Part shown: positions 57,701 to 64,000 of the stretch, piece after piece
Numbering within the stretch: the first letter of the stretch is position 1
Layout: the number at the start of each line of letters is the position of its first letter
Assembly: GCA_016648135.1 (NCBI GenBank)
Contig: JADDOH010023116.1
Span: 62,001 to 126,000, forward strand
Direction: 5' to 3'
DNA from: Agrypnia vestita
Taxonomy: Eukaryota; Arthropoda; Insecta; Trichoptera; Phryganeidae
Length of the DNA: 64,000 bases
The notes under the pieces: model-generated
Seen by the model: the letters and a program-made list of their open reading frames with translations, nothing else
Databases searched by the model: none
Told to the model about the DNA's origin: nothing
Program-made: the position numbers and the translations under genes

Positions 57701-60700
57701 TTTATGGCTTTCTTTTAAACAAACACCCCCACACGTGTGTCCGGCCGTAGGACCAGAGTATCCTCAAGACAAAAGGCGTTTTAAAATTATTGAACCCTTG
57801 GCTCTGAAATCTTACAAAAAAAAACACGACCACCCCGAAGAAAGAGAACGAATTTGACGCGTTTTTCGCAATAAAAATTAATATGAATACATCAAGTGTT
57901 TCAGGGTCCCCAACCACCCTATTCTTGCTATTTCTCAATCCCTTCTAGATCTCACGAAGTCAAGTGCATATTGGAAAGGTAAAACTCCTCTTTTGACTCG
58001 GAGCTTCTCCAGATTGGGGAGTTTCATCCCTCGAGTTCAATCAAACCCTGTTCTCCCTATCTACAAATTTCCTTTTTCTAATCACATTTTTTCCCCTAAA
58101 GTCATCTCCTTGGGAATTGACAAATTCATTCCTAACCCTAGGAGAATATTTTCTGAAATAATAAATAAAGAATGGTATGGCTGGACTCAAATTTTCACTG
58201 ACGGATCCAAACTCCAGGCAACTGGCTGCACGGGTGCTGCGTTTTATTGTCCAAATGATGATATCCAAGGTATATTTCAACTCCCAAAAGAGACATCCAT
58301 TTTTACTGCTGAGTGCTTGGTAATTCGAGAAGCGCTAAAATCATGTAAACCAAAACAATCAAAGAAGTGCCTTATTCTTTCCGATTCCTTAAGTTCTCTG
58401 CTCAAAATTAAATCCAGCCCCTTTTGACACCCTGATGACCAGATCTGCATGGAAATTCGGAGTATAATTCATGACTTGGATAGATTTGAAATTGTTTTGG
58501 CTTGGATTCCGAGTCATGTAGGCATCCCTGGTAATGAAAAGGTAGACTCTCTGGCTAAAGATGCAATCTCACAGGGGGATGTCACATTTTCCACTATTCC
58601 AGTGAGCGATCTTCTCATTATTACAAGAAACGATGCCGCACTTCAGTGGCAGTCTCATTGGAACCTCACTAAAATGTCAAAAGGTCGACACTACGCCGCT
58701 ATTCAGCCACTTATCCCATCTCGAGCCTGGTTTCACAGGATCAGATTGAGCAAGAGGGAGACTTCAATGGTTTGCCGAATGCGTCTGGGTCATTGCTCTA
58801 TCCGCTTACACCTTGCAAAAATTCATGTTCTTAACTCCTCAATCTGTGAGTGTGGACAAGAGGAGGAGGATTTGAACCACTTGTTTTTCAATTGCATTTT
58901 AAATGTCGGTACTCAGTCCCTACTCCAGGATCTTGTAGATCTTAAGGTCCCTTTCCCTACAAATATCCAGCTCTTGCTTACAGACTGCCGACGGGAAGTA
59001 TTGAAAGTGTTACTACGATTTTTAGAGAGTAATTGCATTGAGCTATAATGTTTATGTCGGTGACCTATTGACTAGTTTTTGGCAATAACATCCTTTTACT
59101 GGGTGACAAGCCATTAAATTAAAAAAAAAAAAATAGATAATACAGTTATTATTATAAATTAAAAAGTTCTCTCTCATTTTCTTTGCTTTTTTTTTTATAA
59201 ATGTGTAATTTGGCTTTAACCCTTGGTATGCTGCCACGCGGCGAATGATGTTTACGTTGTCTGCCGCGCTAAATAATATACAAAAGCGCCATTTTTACTT
59301 GATTGTTTTTTTTATTAAAATTTGTGGTCAGATGCCACTAATTTTTTTTTTCTAAAGGATGGGTAGCTAAGGTTTTTATAAGTTCTTGTTTTATCACATA
59401 ACAATTTCTTTCGACTTGTCATACGAAGCACTGCAAGGACAGTGATTATAAAACAAAATACTGAACTTACATTGGGGTTTTGTTTGTTTTATTTCATATT
59501 TCGATAGATTTTACAGCAGAAGGTACAAAAACAATGTAATATAATATCAATAAACTGAATAAAAATCATTTTTGAAAATGAGCATCATTGCGAGTGCGGA
59601 TCCGTTCAATGAGGCAAGATGACTTGAGTGAACCAAGATTTATTAGAAAGATAACTTTCCTTTCTTTCTTCTTTCTTACGATATATGATTTGCAATAACA
59701 ATAACCAAAAACAAGACTTAAAGATTTACAAAATAATAAAAATACAAAATAAACAACAACTTAGACACCTTTATCAGCAATTACTTCAATAAACAATAAA
59801 AAACCGTCGCACACCTTTCGCACCGATCACAGAAAAAAAGGGTTACTTTTAATTCATTCTAAGAATGAATTTTAACTTTTTTACACCATTCTGATTGGTT
59901 GAGAACCTTCACTCGTCCAGTAAGAATACACGCAAAGGGATTTTGAACTTTATCCCGTAATATTATAATAGACAAATGGAAAAAAATGCACGCGGGCATA
60001 GTGGCGCGGATCCACGCTGTGGCTGTTTACGGAGGTAGAACGAATCCGCACTCCGGCATACCAAAGGTTACTAAGTACTTCATTTCAATCCATTTTTAAA
60101 AACTAAATATCAATGTAAAAATATTGCTTATACAAGTTTCACATGTCAGACTCACCGAGCTATGTCCTTGCTGAGGCAGATATTTTAAACTTATGTTTAA
60201 ATGATATTTTATAAATTAAAAAACAAATTATAGCAGTAAAAAAATATTAACAAAAATAGTTATGGATCCGCGCCACTATGCCCGCGTGCATTTTTTTCCA
60301 TTTGTCTATTATAATATTACGGGATAAAGTTCAAAATCCCTTTGCGTGTATTCTTACTGGACGAGTGAAGGTTCTCAACTGTAAAAATATATGGTCTCAT
60401 CTTGAAAAATTGCACTTCAAATCAGATTTTTCTCTAAAAATATCATTGCAAAAAAAAATTTGACTTGTATCAAAGCGAATGAATTTTTAATATTCAATTT
60501 ATGTTACTTTCACTATATGTACTTTGATTTACAGAAGATAGGTCAGAAATATTGAAAATAAATGCAATATTTGATGTGTTTGTCTCCTTTACTGTTGACA
60601 GTTCACCCAGTGTACAGAATATTTTCTATTCAAAATTGAATGAAGAATCCCTTAAGTTTTTGCTGCTAGTTACGAGGCGCATGTATATAAATATAAATAG

Positions 60701-60754
60701 TGTAGGCATTCTCGTCTAATTTTTTATTTCTTGCAGATGCTGGACATGCTTTAG
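51708..60754 (+). CDS. CENPX: Centromere protein X (MHF2), three coding exons
   Basis: CENP-X is a small histone-fold protein that pairs with CENP-S. The pair binds DNA, works with the FANCM helicase in fork repair, and in many species joins the CENP-T-W-S-X centromere complex in the nucleus. Exons 51708-51767, 51844-52038 and 60737-60754 join in phase 0 to give 90 residues; human CENP-X has about 80. Exon 2 carries the fold: RSFKDSKTRIPDEALNLITE, VIEATFRSAKQAVRD, IEIEQVEKILPQL. Exon 3 completes the C-terminus as MLDML, matching the family's LPQLLLDF ending. All splice sites are GT-AG. Intron 2 is about 8.7 kb and full of transposons. Two nearer acceptors would give poorer C-termini. Confidence 0.88.
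51844..52038 (+). CDS. CENPX: CENPX exon 2 (histone fold)
   Basis: Sixty-five codons begin EVIRECLKRSFKDSKTRIPD. They cover the alpha1 helix, loop L1, the long alpha2 helix (ALNLITEIMKKYVIEATFRS) and the alpha3 region (IEIEQVEKILPQL). FKD.KT and EKILPQL are the strongest family signatures. The donor is GTAAGT at 52039. Reading through the donor gives an unrelated peptide to 52146 derived from intron and SINE sequence. Confidence 0.92.
52085..52165 (-). repeat. Decayed tRNA-like SINE head
   Basis: CTGATCTGCAGTGGGGCTCA and AGGCGAGAGTCATAACTACT parallel the SINE head at 16268-16348 (CTGGTCTGGAGTGAGGTTCG, AGGCGAGAGTCCTGACCAC). On the minus strand these are B-box and A-box-like segments. Confidence 0.5.
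52683..53304 (+). pseudogene. LINE ORF1, N-terminal part
   Basis: It starts MEDLRPPDPPDPHPSPSTTR with a Pro/Ser-rich and acidic leader. It frameshifts near 52840 and continues through SPFLVYVQRTERGTIHPIDF, ADGIKAEGRHKIAVEFESGA-like (RPDGIKAEGRHKIAVEFESG) and FNVTRLGLVRGISVDLSEDE. This is the RRM-like core of gag-type ORF1 proteins that bind element RNA. It is cut at the palindrome starting at 53305. Confidence 0.8.
53305..53620. repeat. Perfect palindrome, 157-bp arms, 2-nt spacer
   Basis: Left arm 53305-53461 and right arm 53464-53620 are exact reverse complements around AG. The right arm is in the sense expected for ORF1; the left arm is an antisense duplicate that replaces or interrupts the sense sequence. 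It could be a genuine inverted duplication or an assembly/library foldback. Confidence 0.95.
53538..54335 (+). pseudogene. LINE ORF1, C-terminal part with zinc knuckles
   Basis: The frame encodes CYNCLRYGHSKVTC, CFKCGENHLTNQY (last Cys lost) and CVNCSGNHTATSFSC. These are three CCHC-type knuckles in tandem, the nucleic-acid-binding module of I/jockey/R1-type ORF1. A Ser/Thr/Pro-rich tail follows to a stop at 54333-54335. It overlaps ORF2 by 41 nt in another frame, a normal LINE arrangement. The listed start lies within the palindrome's right arm and is only the first Met. Confidence 0.85.
54295..54860 (+). pseudogene. LINE ORF2: APE-type endonuclease
   Basis: MASDVQILQWNSRSAVCNKH, then IDIAAISETWFK and DDRPDGKGGVALLIKK give the Asn, Glu and GG landmarks of APE endonucleases that nick the target DNA. 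A frameshift in a T-run near 54660 moves the rest (LGHLNAHSQSWGS, IIILND-type LIILNDGSPTR) to another frame. The Asp/His block SDH or equivalent at the end is not seen, so the enzyme is inactive. Confidence 0.85.
54861..55793 (+). pseudogene. LINE ORF2: RT region with the catalytic core missing
   Basis: The connector PPWWDEECTQAVRRRKIAMS and AQTKKFLRKKKRKGWQQFC precedes RT in I-like LINEs. Near 55320-55470 the sequence jumps to the RT thumb (SKCETKLNLLRATSSVWWGS, NHLDYASFLLDPLPK, KIQSKCLRLIIGAMRSSP). The fingers and palm with the YxDD motif, usually several hundred residues, are absent. It is interrupted at 55793 by the LTR insertion. Confidence 0.85.
55794..57894 (-). mobile_element. LTR retrotransposon remnant, near-solo LTR of 1.9 kb
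   Basis: AGTG at 55790-55793 and 57895-57898 flanks the insert. The minus-strand LTR spans 57894-56001, starting TGATGTATTC and ending GCGTATCA, the canonical TG...CA. The first 65 bp of the plus-strand LTR end recur at 55794-55858, the stub of the other LTR. Between them only 142 bp of interior remain, with a primer-binding-like TGGCTCCCGAACGTGG next to the LTR. No gag or pol is left. The LTR has a GC-rich section (56220-56770) with two open minus frames, including an acidic MAAVMDEEEEDEGGAEDHW; I do not regard these as genes. Confidence 0.85.
57899..59048 (+). pseudogene. LINE ORF2: RNase H and C-terminal zinc motif
   Basis: After the LTR insertion the LINE frame resumes without a break (VPNHPILAISQSLLDL). 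RNase H is clear: FTDGSK (Asp), TAECLVIREAL (Glu), LILSDSLSSL (Asp), then after a frameshift at about 58427 IPSHVGIPGNEKVDSLAKDA (last Asp). RNase H degrades the RNA strand after reverse transcription. The C-terminus CECGQEEEDLNHLFFNC is the CCHC-like motif typical of I/jockey/R1 LINEs. Stop at 59046-59048, then a 3' UTR to the A-run. Confidence 0.88.
59220..60067. mobile_element. Degenerate TTAA-type (piggyBac-like) MITE
   Basis: TTAA (59216-59219) precedes CCCTTGGTATGC, and the right end GCATACCAAAGG is followed by TTAC, a likely decayed TTAA. The subterminal CCACGCGGCG and CTGCCGCGC are piggyBac-like. The interior of about 850 bp has no transposase. Confidence 0.65.
59898..60379. repeat. 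Perfect 117-bp inverted repeat
   Basis: Arms 59898-60014 and 60263-60379 are exact reverse complements, including GTAAGAATACACGCAAAGGG and GCATAGTGGCGCGGATCC. The 248-bp spacer contains the right end of the TTAA-type MITE. The right arm therefore looks like an inverted copy of the MITE interior placed beyond its end. Confidence 0.9.
60460..60690 (+). repeat. Dispersed repeat, TTTGACTTGTATCAAAG family
   Basis: It is collinear with 14001-14260 (GATAGGTCAGAAATATTGAA, GTTTTTGCTGCTAGTTACGAG) and lies just upstream of the last CENPX exon. Confidence 0.65.
60737..60754 (+). CDS. CENPX: CENPX exon 3 (five codons and stop)
   Basis: The acceptor TTTTTATTTCTTGCAG precedes ATG CTG GAC ATG CTT TAG. Joined in phase 0 to exon 2 it gives ...EKILPQL-MLDML, close to the conserved LPQLLLDF end of CENP-X. 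The ATG here is an internal codon. Coding exons this short are easily missed by gene predictors. Confidence 0.78.
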   Translation: MLDML

Positions 60755-60845
60755 ATCCGCATTACTGAATATTGCTATAAAATAGGAATATATGTTTAGC
60801 AGGTAAAGTAATAAATAATAAAAGTTTTTTAAAATAAATATGGTA
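60755..60845 (+). terminator. CENPX 3' UTR with polyadenylation signals
   Basis: AATAAA occurs at 60810-60815 and again at 60817-60822, about 60 bp after the stop codon. Minus-strand AATAAA also occurs at 60847-60852, which would suit a convergent gene. Confidence 0.6.
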
Positions 60846-60846
60846 T

Positions 60847-62403
60847 TTTATTGAGGTCATAACAAATTATTTCAATAAAAAGGCAAGTAAAAATAACAAT
60901 ATTTTTTAACTTGATCGACCTTCCTTAATATAGAAAATATGATATTGCTCAACTTCTCTTTTTATGGTTTACAACCAAGCTCCGACTGCAAACGCATTTT
61001 CATAACTGCAAGGACATTTCACACTTTCATTTAAAACATTATTTTCACACAAAAAATATTCCTCTGCTAGTACACGATTACCTATTTATCGACTGAATAA
61101 AAAAAACATAAATTGGTGCAGTTCTATAATAATTAATGAAATAATTTGCAAGCCAAAATATAAACATATTGTTCAAATAAAAAATATGTCATTCCTAATG
61201 TTTGGGAGACATACTGTTGGCATTTTCTCTTGTTTATTTTACCTAAACATAAAAAACAAGGGCCATTTGATTTATTTAACTGTTACAACTGATAAAAATA
61301 ATATGAGTTTTAAGAGGTTAAACGGTAATATATTCAACAGATTATTACAAATTTGATGCCTCTGTATGTTCTCTTCCCCATCTATGTAGTCCAATTAGTT
61401 AATCTCATACCATGTGTTATAAAAGGATTATATTTGAAGTCTACCCATACATGTATGTATGTACGTATCTGTATTGCTTGTTACATATCTTTTATTTTAA
61501 TTATTATGGAGAAACAAAAATCATAAACAATTTTATTACAAAAATTTTTTAAAAAAGGTGTGACAACAATACAGAGTTCCATATAAAAATATTTCAGATT
61601 AAATATATTACATATTTTCATACAATACAAGGTTCTGAATATGTATGTACATAAGTATTAAAAAAAATAGACCTAAGGCAATTTGATGTCATACAAGGTC
61701 TTTCAAACATTGGAATGAAAGGTATTATTGATCGTGTATCATTAGTGGCCTGCTGAGGAGGTTTTTACTTTAAATCGGCTCAATTTGATTTTAGACTTAA
61801 AAGATGATAAAAATCTTCCTTAATTTAGAATTTTGGGGACCAAAATATTTCATTTTGGATCTGAAATTTTTGAAACTTTAAAACATGTGGAAAATAATAT
61901 ACATATGCGACTTAGTCTCTTCAAAAAATTTTGAGCTTGTAGAATATTTTTTAACAGCAGCTTTCTACATTTATAATAAAAAGTTTGAGAATAAACACAA
62001 AAAATTTCCTTTGGTGAATACAGGACAGTGCTTTTTTTAATAAAAAAATGTATATGTTTTTATATATAAATAGTATTGTGTTCATATTTTTCTCTCAAAA
62101 GGGCTTCTTCATTTTTAACAGTTTTTCACCACTAACTCTCATTCCGCCGAGCAATAATTTGTGCAGCGCAAAAATTCCTTTAAAAAAAAGATAAGCGCAG
62201 GGGAATTAGTAACGTACCAGCGTATGTAGTAGATGCTGAGCCCGAACATCCAACCCCGATTCTGAGAAAACCATAAATAGTATATCTAAATTTTTCATCA
62301 CCAGATCGTACATGTGAACCTTTTCAAATCATTCTTGTAAATAATTTAATTCGTTCCGTGCCAATGTCATCGTCATGTACACACAATGCGGGTCTGGAAC
62401 ATG
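60847..62403 (-). other. AT-rich DNA, possible 3' UTR of a convergent gene
   Basis: No ORF or transposon is recognised in about 1.5 kb. The minus-strand AATAAA at its left edge and the candidate terminal exon at its right edge would make it a long 3' UTR. This is inference. Confidence 0.25.
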
Positions 62404-62451
62404 TTAAGAGCCCCTGAGCTTGTTCTTGGTCTTTGAGAGTTGTTTAGAAAA
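62404..62451 (-). CDS. Possible terminal coding exon of an unidentified gene
   Basis: On the minus strand an acceptor (TACAATTTGCAG) precedes a 16-codon frame ending in TAA, read in phase 0 as FSKQLSKTKNKLRGS. The basic tail with K.TK....G faintly resembles C-termini of casein kinase I alpha, but the match is too short to name a gene. No upstream exon is visible before the window ends. Confidence 0.2.
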   Translation of the reverse strand, partial: FSKQLSKTKNKLRGS

Positions 62452-63030
62452 CTGCAAATTGTAACATGTTTATAGAAACATAAGTCCCATCCACACCTTA
62501 CAAGAAAAGACATTTCAAAGATTTTATTCAAGTTATGAAATTTTATAACCACTTGTTTATTAAAAAAAAAAAAATATATTAGGTTTATCTTTTACATGTT
62601 TGACAATTCGTGAAAATGGATAATATTCAGCTTTTACGCTGAAATAAACCTTCGAAGAGATTTTGTTTTTTTCTGTCAAATTCAATTAAATTCAGTTAAA
62701 AAATGGGCAAGGATCACAGGATATTGAAAACTAATTACCATTATGGTGGTATAATGATATTAACCGCAGTAATTCTAAGAAACATGAACAAGTCATGGAC
62801 TTGATTTTGCAAGATTGCCAGAGGAAGCAGAAATCCTTACAATGTATAAGCAGAAATCCTTGCAATGTACAGAATCATGTGCCAATAACATGCACCACAC
62901 AATGTCAAAGAATAATTTCAGAAGAAGAAGGTTGGGTTAGGTAAGTTTAGTATGGGTTAGGTTAGTTTAAAGATAAGGGTTTCCTGAAGCCGGAACAAAA
63001 ATGTGTTCCGAGACCAAGCTTTTCAGGAAT
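62452..63030. other. Gene-free AT-rich DNA
   Basis: GGTTGGGTTAGGTAAG and GGGTTAGGTTAG at 62930-62975 are short TTAGG-like words. No gene is recognised. Confidence 0.4.
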
Positions 63031-63036
63031 GCTGTA

Positions 63037-63433
63037 CAGTGATACCTCAATACACATCCTCAATCCGATCCAGATCCTTGGACTTACACCAAAGAAGTTT
63101 TTCCCATGAAAAAAATCCTATTACATGTTGGCCATCATACATTGGTGGGGGTTGTACAAAATAATTTAAACACAGCTTAACTAAAGCAATTAGATGAAAT
63201 AAATGAAAACATAACAATCTTTAATTTTCTCTTCTCCCTACTTTTACCTGATTGAGTATTACCAGGATTGACATTTACTAAAAATATATCCAAAAAAAAC
63301 TTTGCTTCTGCCCTCGCCTCATGATGTTTTGAAAATGTGAAATTGTCTGGTCATTCCAGACAATGCTATTATGACTCGTTTGAGCTTTGTTACAATCGTA
63401 TTATAGATTTATATGTGTACCGAGGTACCACTG
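63037..63433. mobile_element. Tigger-type MITE, complete
   Basis: TA at 63035-63036 and 63434-63435 flanks 397 bp. The left end is CAGTGATACCTCAATACAC and the right end inverted is CAGTGGTACCTCGGTACAC. Target and termini fit pogo/Tigger. No transposase is present; the minus frame at 63401-63586 only overlaps the right end. Confidence 0.85.
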
Positions 63434-63854
63434 TATTACCATTTTTTTGGCATGATTTGAGAATGAATGAGAGTTGAGTCCAAACAGCAAGAAAGAACAC
63501 AAATTCAGTTTTGTCATCTGGCAATAGTCATCAAGACAAGAGCAAAACAATAAACAGGAAGAACTATACCAAGCTTCATAATCCATTTGAGAAGAAATCA
63601 GAAAGTTTAAAAAAATATGTCAACATTCACCAGGACAATGTGTAGTTCACATGGCAACAATTAGAGGCATCCAATTTATTCATCCAACGTAGCACTGTCA
63701 GACATTAATTTCTTTCCTAACCTCAAAAAACATGTTAACAGAAAAAATAATTGACTCGACGATGCTGTCACAACAGTATTTTGAAGACTTTGATTAATCC
63801 TTCTATATTAGCAATGAAGCATCTTTGAGAAAATAAAAAGTTTCAAACAATATA

Positions 63855-64000
63855 GTCCGTCCAACTTATCTGGAGAATAAAGGAGGGCGTCCCAATCGTT
63901 GTGGTACTGCCCATAGTCTAAAAATTATCTCATTTGTAGGGAATTTTTTGCAAATTCGTTTTTTCTTAAACAAGTTATTAAGCAGTATACGACACGATAA
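63855..64000 (-). mobile_element. Second copy of the TATA-flanked transposon (cut by window end)
   Basis: After TATA (63851-63854) the sequence GTCCGTCCAACTTATCTGG and about 145 bp onward are the reverse complement of the right end of the 49931-51369 element (51369 back to about 51225). The rest lies outside the window. Confidence 0.85.

Larger units (their letters stand above)
52508..59131 (+). mobile_element. I-like non-LTR retrotransposon with 12-bp duplications
   Basis: AATAGATAATAC at 52496-52507 and 59132-59143 flanks the element, and it ends in an A-run (59121-59133). It keeps a 5' UTR, ORF1 with three zinc knuckles, ORF2 with APE endonuclease, parts of RT, RNase H and the C-terminal zinc motif. 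The presence of RNase H points to the I/R1/LOA side. It is dead: frameshifts, a missing RT catalytic core, a palindromic rearrangement and a 2.1-kb LTR insertion. Confidence 0.9.
52039..60736 (+). other. CENPX intron 2, transposon-filled
   Basis: It starts GTAAGT and ends TTTTTATTTCTTGCAG. Its 8.7 kb contain a SINE scrap (52090-52165), the LINE with its nested LTR element (52508-59131), a TTAA-type MITE (59220-60067), a 117-bp inverted repeat (59898-60379) and a dispersed repeat (60460-60690). Only about 800 bp seem free of recognisable repeats. Confidence 0.85.

Noticed and set aside
62930..62975. TTAGG-like words as possible telomeric sequence
   Set aside because: Only a few interrupted units; such words are frequent in insect genomes outside telomeres. 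The same applies to 36014-36030.

Overview
The window reads as AT-rich insect chromosomal DNA, order undetermined. It has no bacterial-style gene packing. It is filled with decayed transposons: Penelope-like elements, mariner, hAT, pogo/Tigger, TTAA-target elements, several LINE types, an LTR element, tRNA-derived SINEs and palindromic MITEs. TTAGG-like patches and GTAGGTAC-type words occur, but neither fixes the order. Most short ORFs are chance or transposon shadows.

One host gene is well supported: centromere protein X (CENPX/MHF2), + strand, three coding exons at 51708-51767, 51844-52038 and 60737-60754. The last exon encodes only five residues and a stop. Intron 2 is about 8.7 kb and holds a LINE with 12-bp target-site duplications (52508-59131). 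That LINE carries a near-solo LTR insertion (55794-57894) and a perfect palindrome (53305-53620). A TTAA-type MITE, a 117-bp inverted repeat and a dispersed repeat fill the rest. A terminal exon of a convergent minus-strand gene may lie at 62404-62451 (weak), and a 5' noncoding exon may end near 31231 (weak).

Layout. 1-7.6 kb: inverted repeats and LINE scraps. 7.6-10.6 kb: a Penelope-like inverted duplication inserted as one unit; one arm is split by a 1.4-kb TTAA element. 11.6-18 kb: another Penelope fragment, LINE scraps, a 33-bp minisatellite and a tandem array. 18.9-20.5 kb: a complete non-autonomous hAT element. 22-37 kb: tandem repeats, LINE tails, SINEs and large hairpins. 38.1-39.3 kb: a mariner with two frame breaks. 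40-48 kb: Tigger remnant, RT remnant and several MITEs. 48.5-51.4 kb: a nested stack (Penelope, then hAT, then a TATA-flanked DNA transposon with a split ORF, then two MITEs) ending about 340 bp upstream of CENPX. 51.7-60.8 kb: CENPX. 60.8-64 kb: possible convergent 3' UTR, a Tigger-type MITE, and a second copy of the TATA-flanked transposon cut by the window edge.

The most unusual property is nested, datable insertions and about twenty palindromic structures in 64 kb. A hammerhead-ribozyme-like core (CTGATGA, hairpin, GAAAC) recurs in the Penelope copies and, with variations, at other repeat loci.
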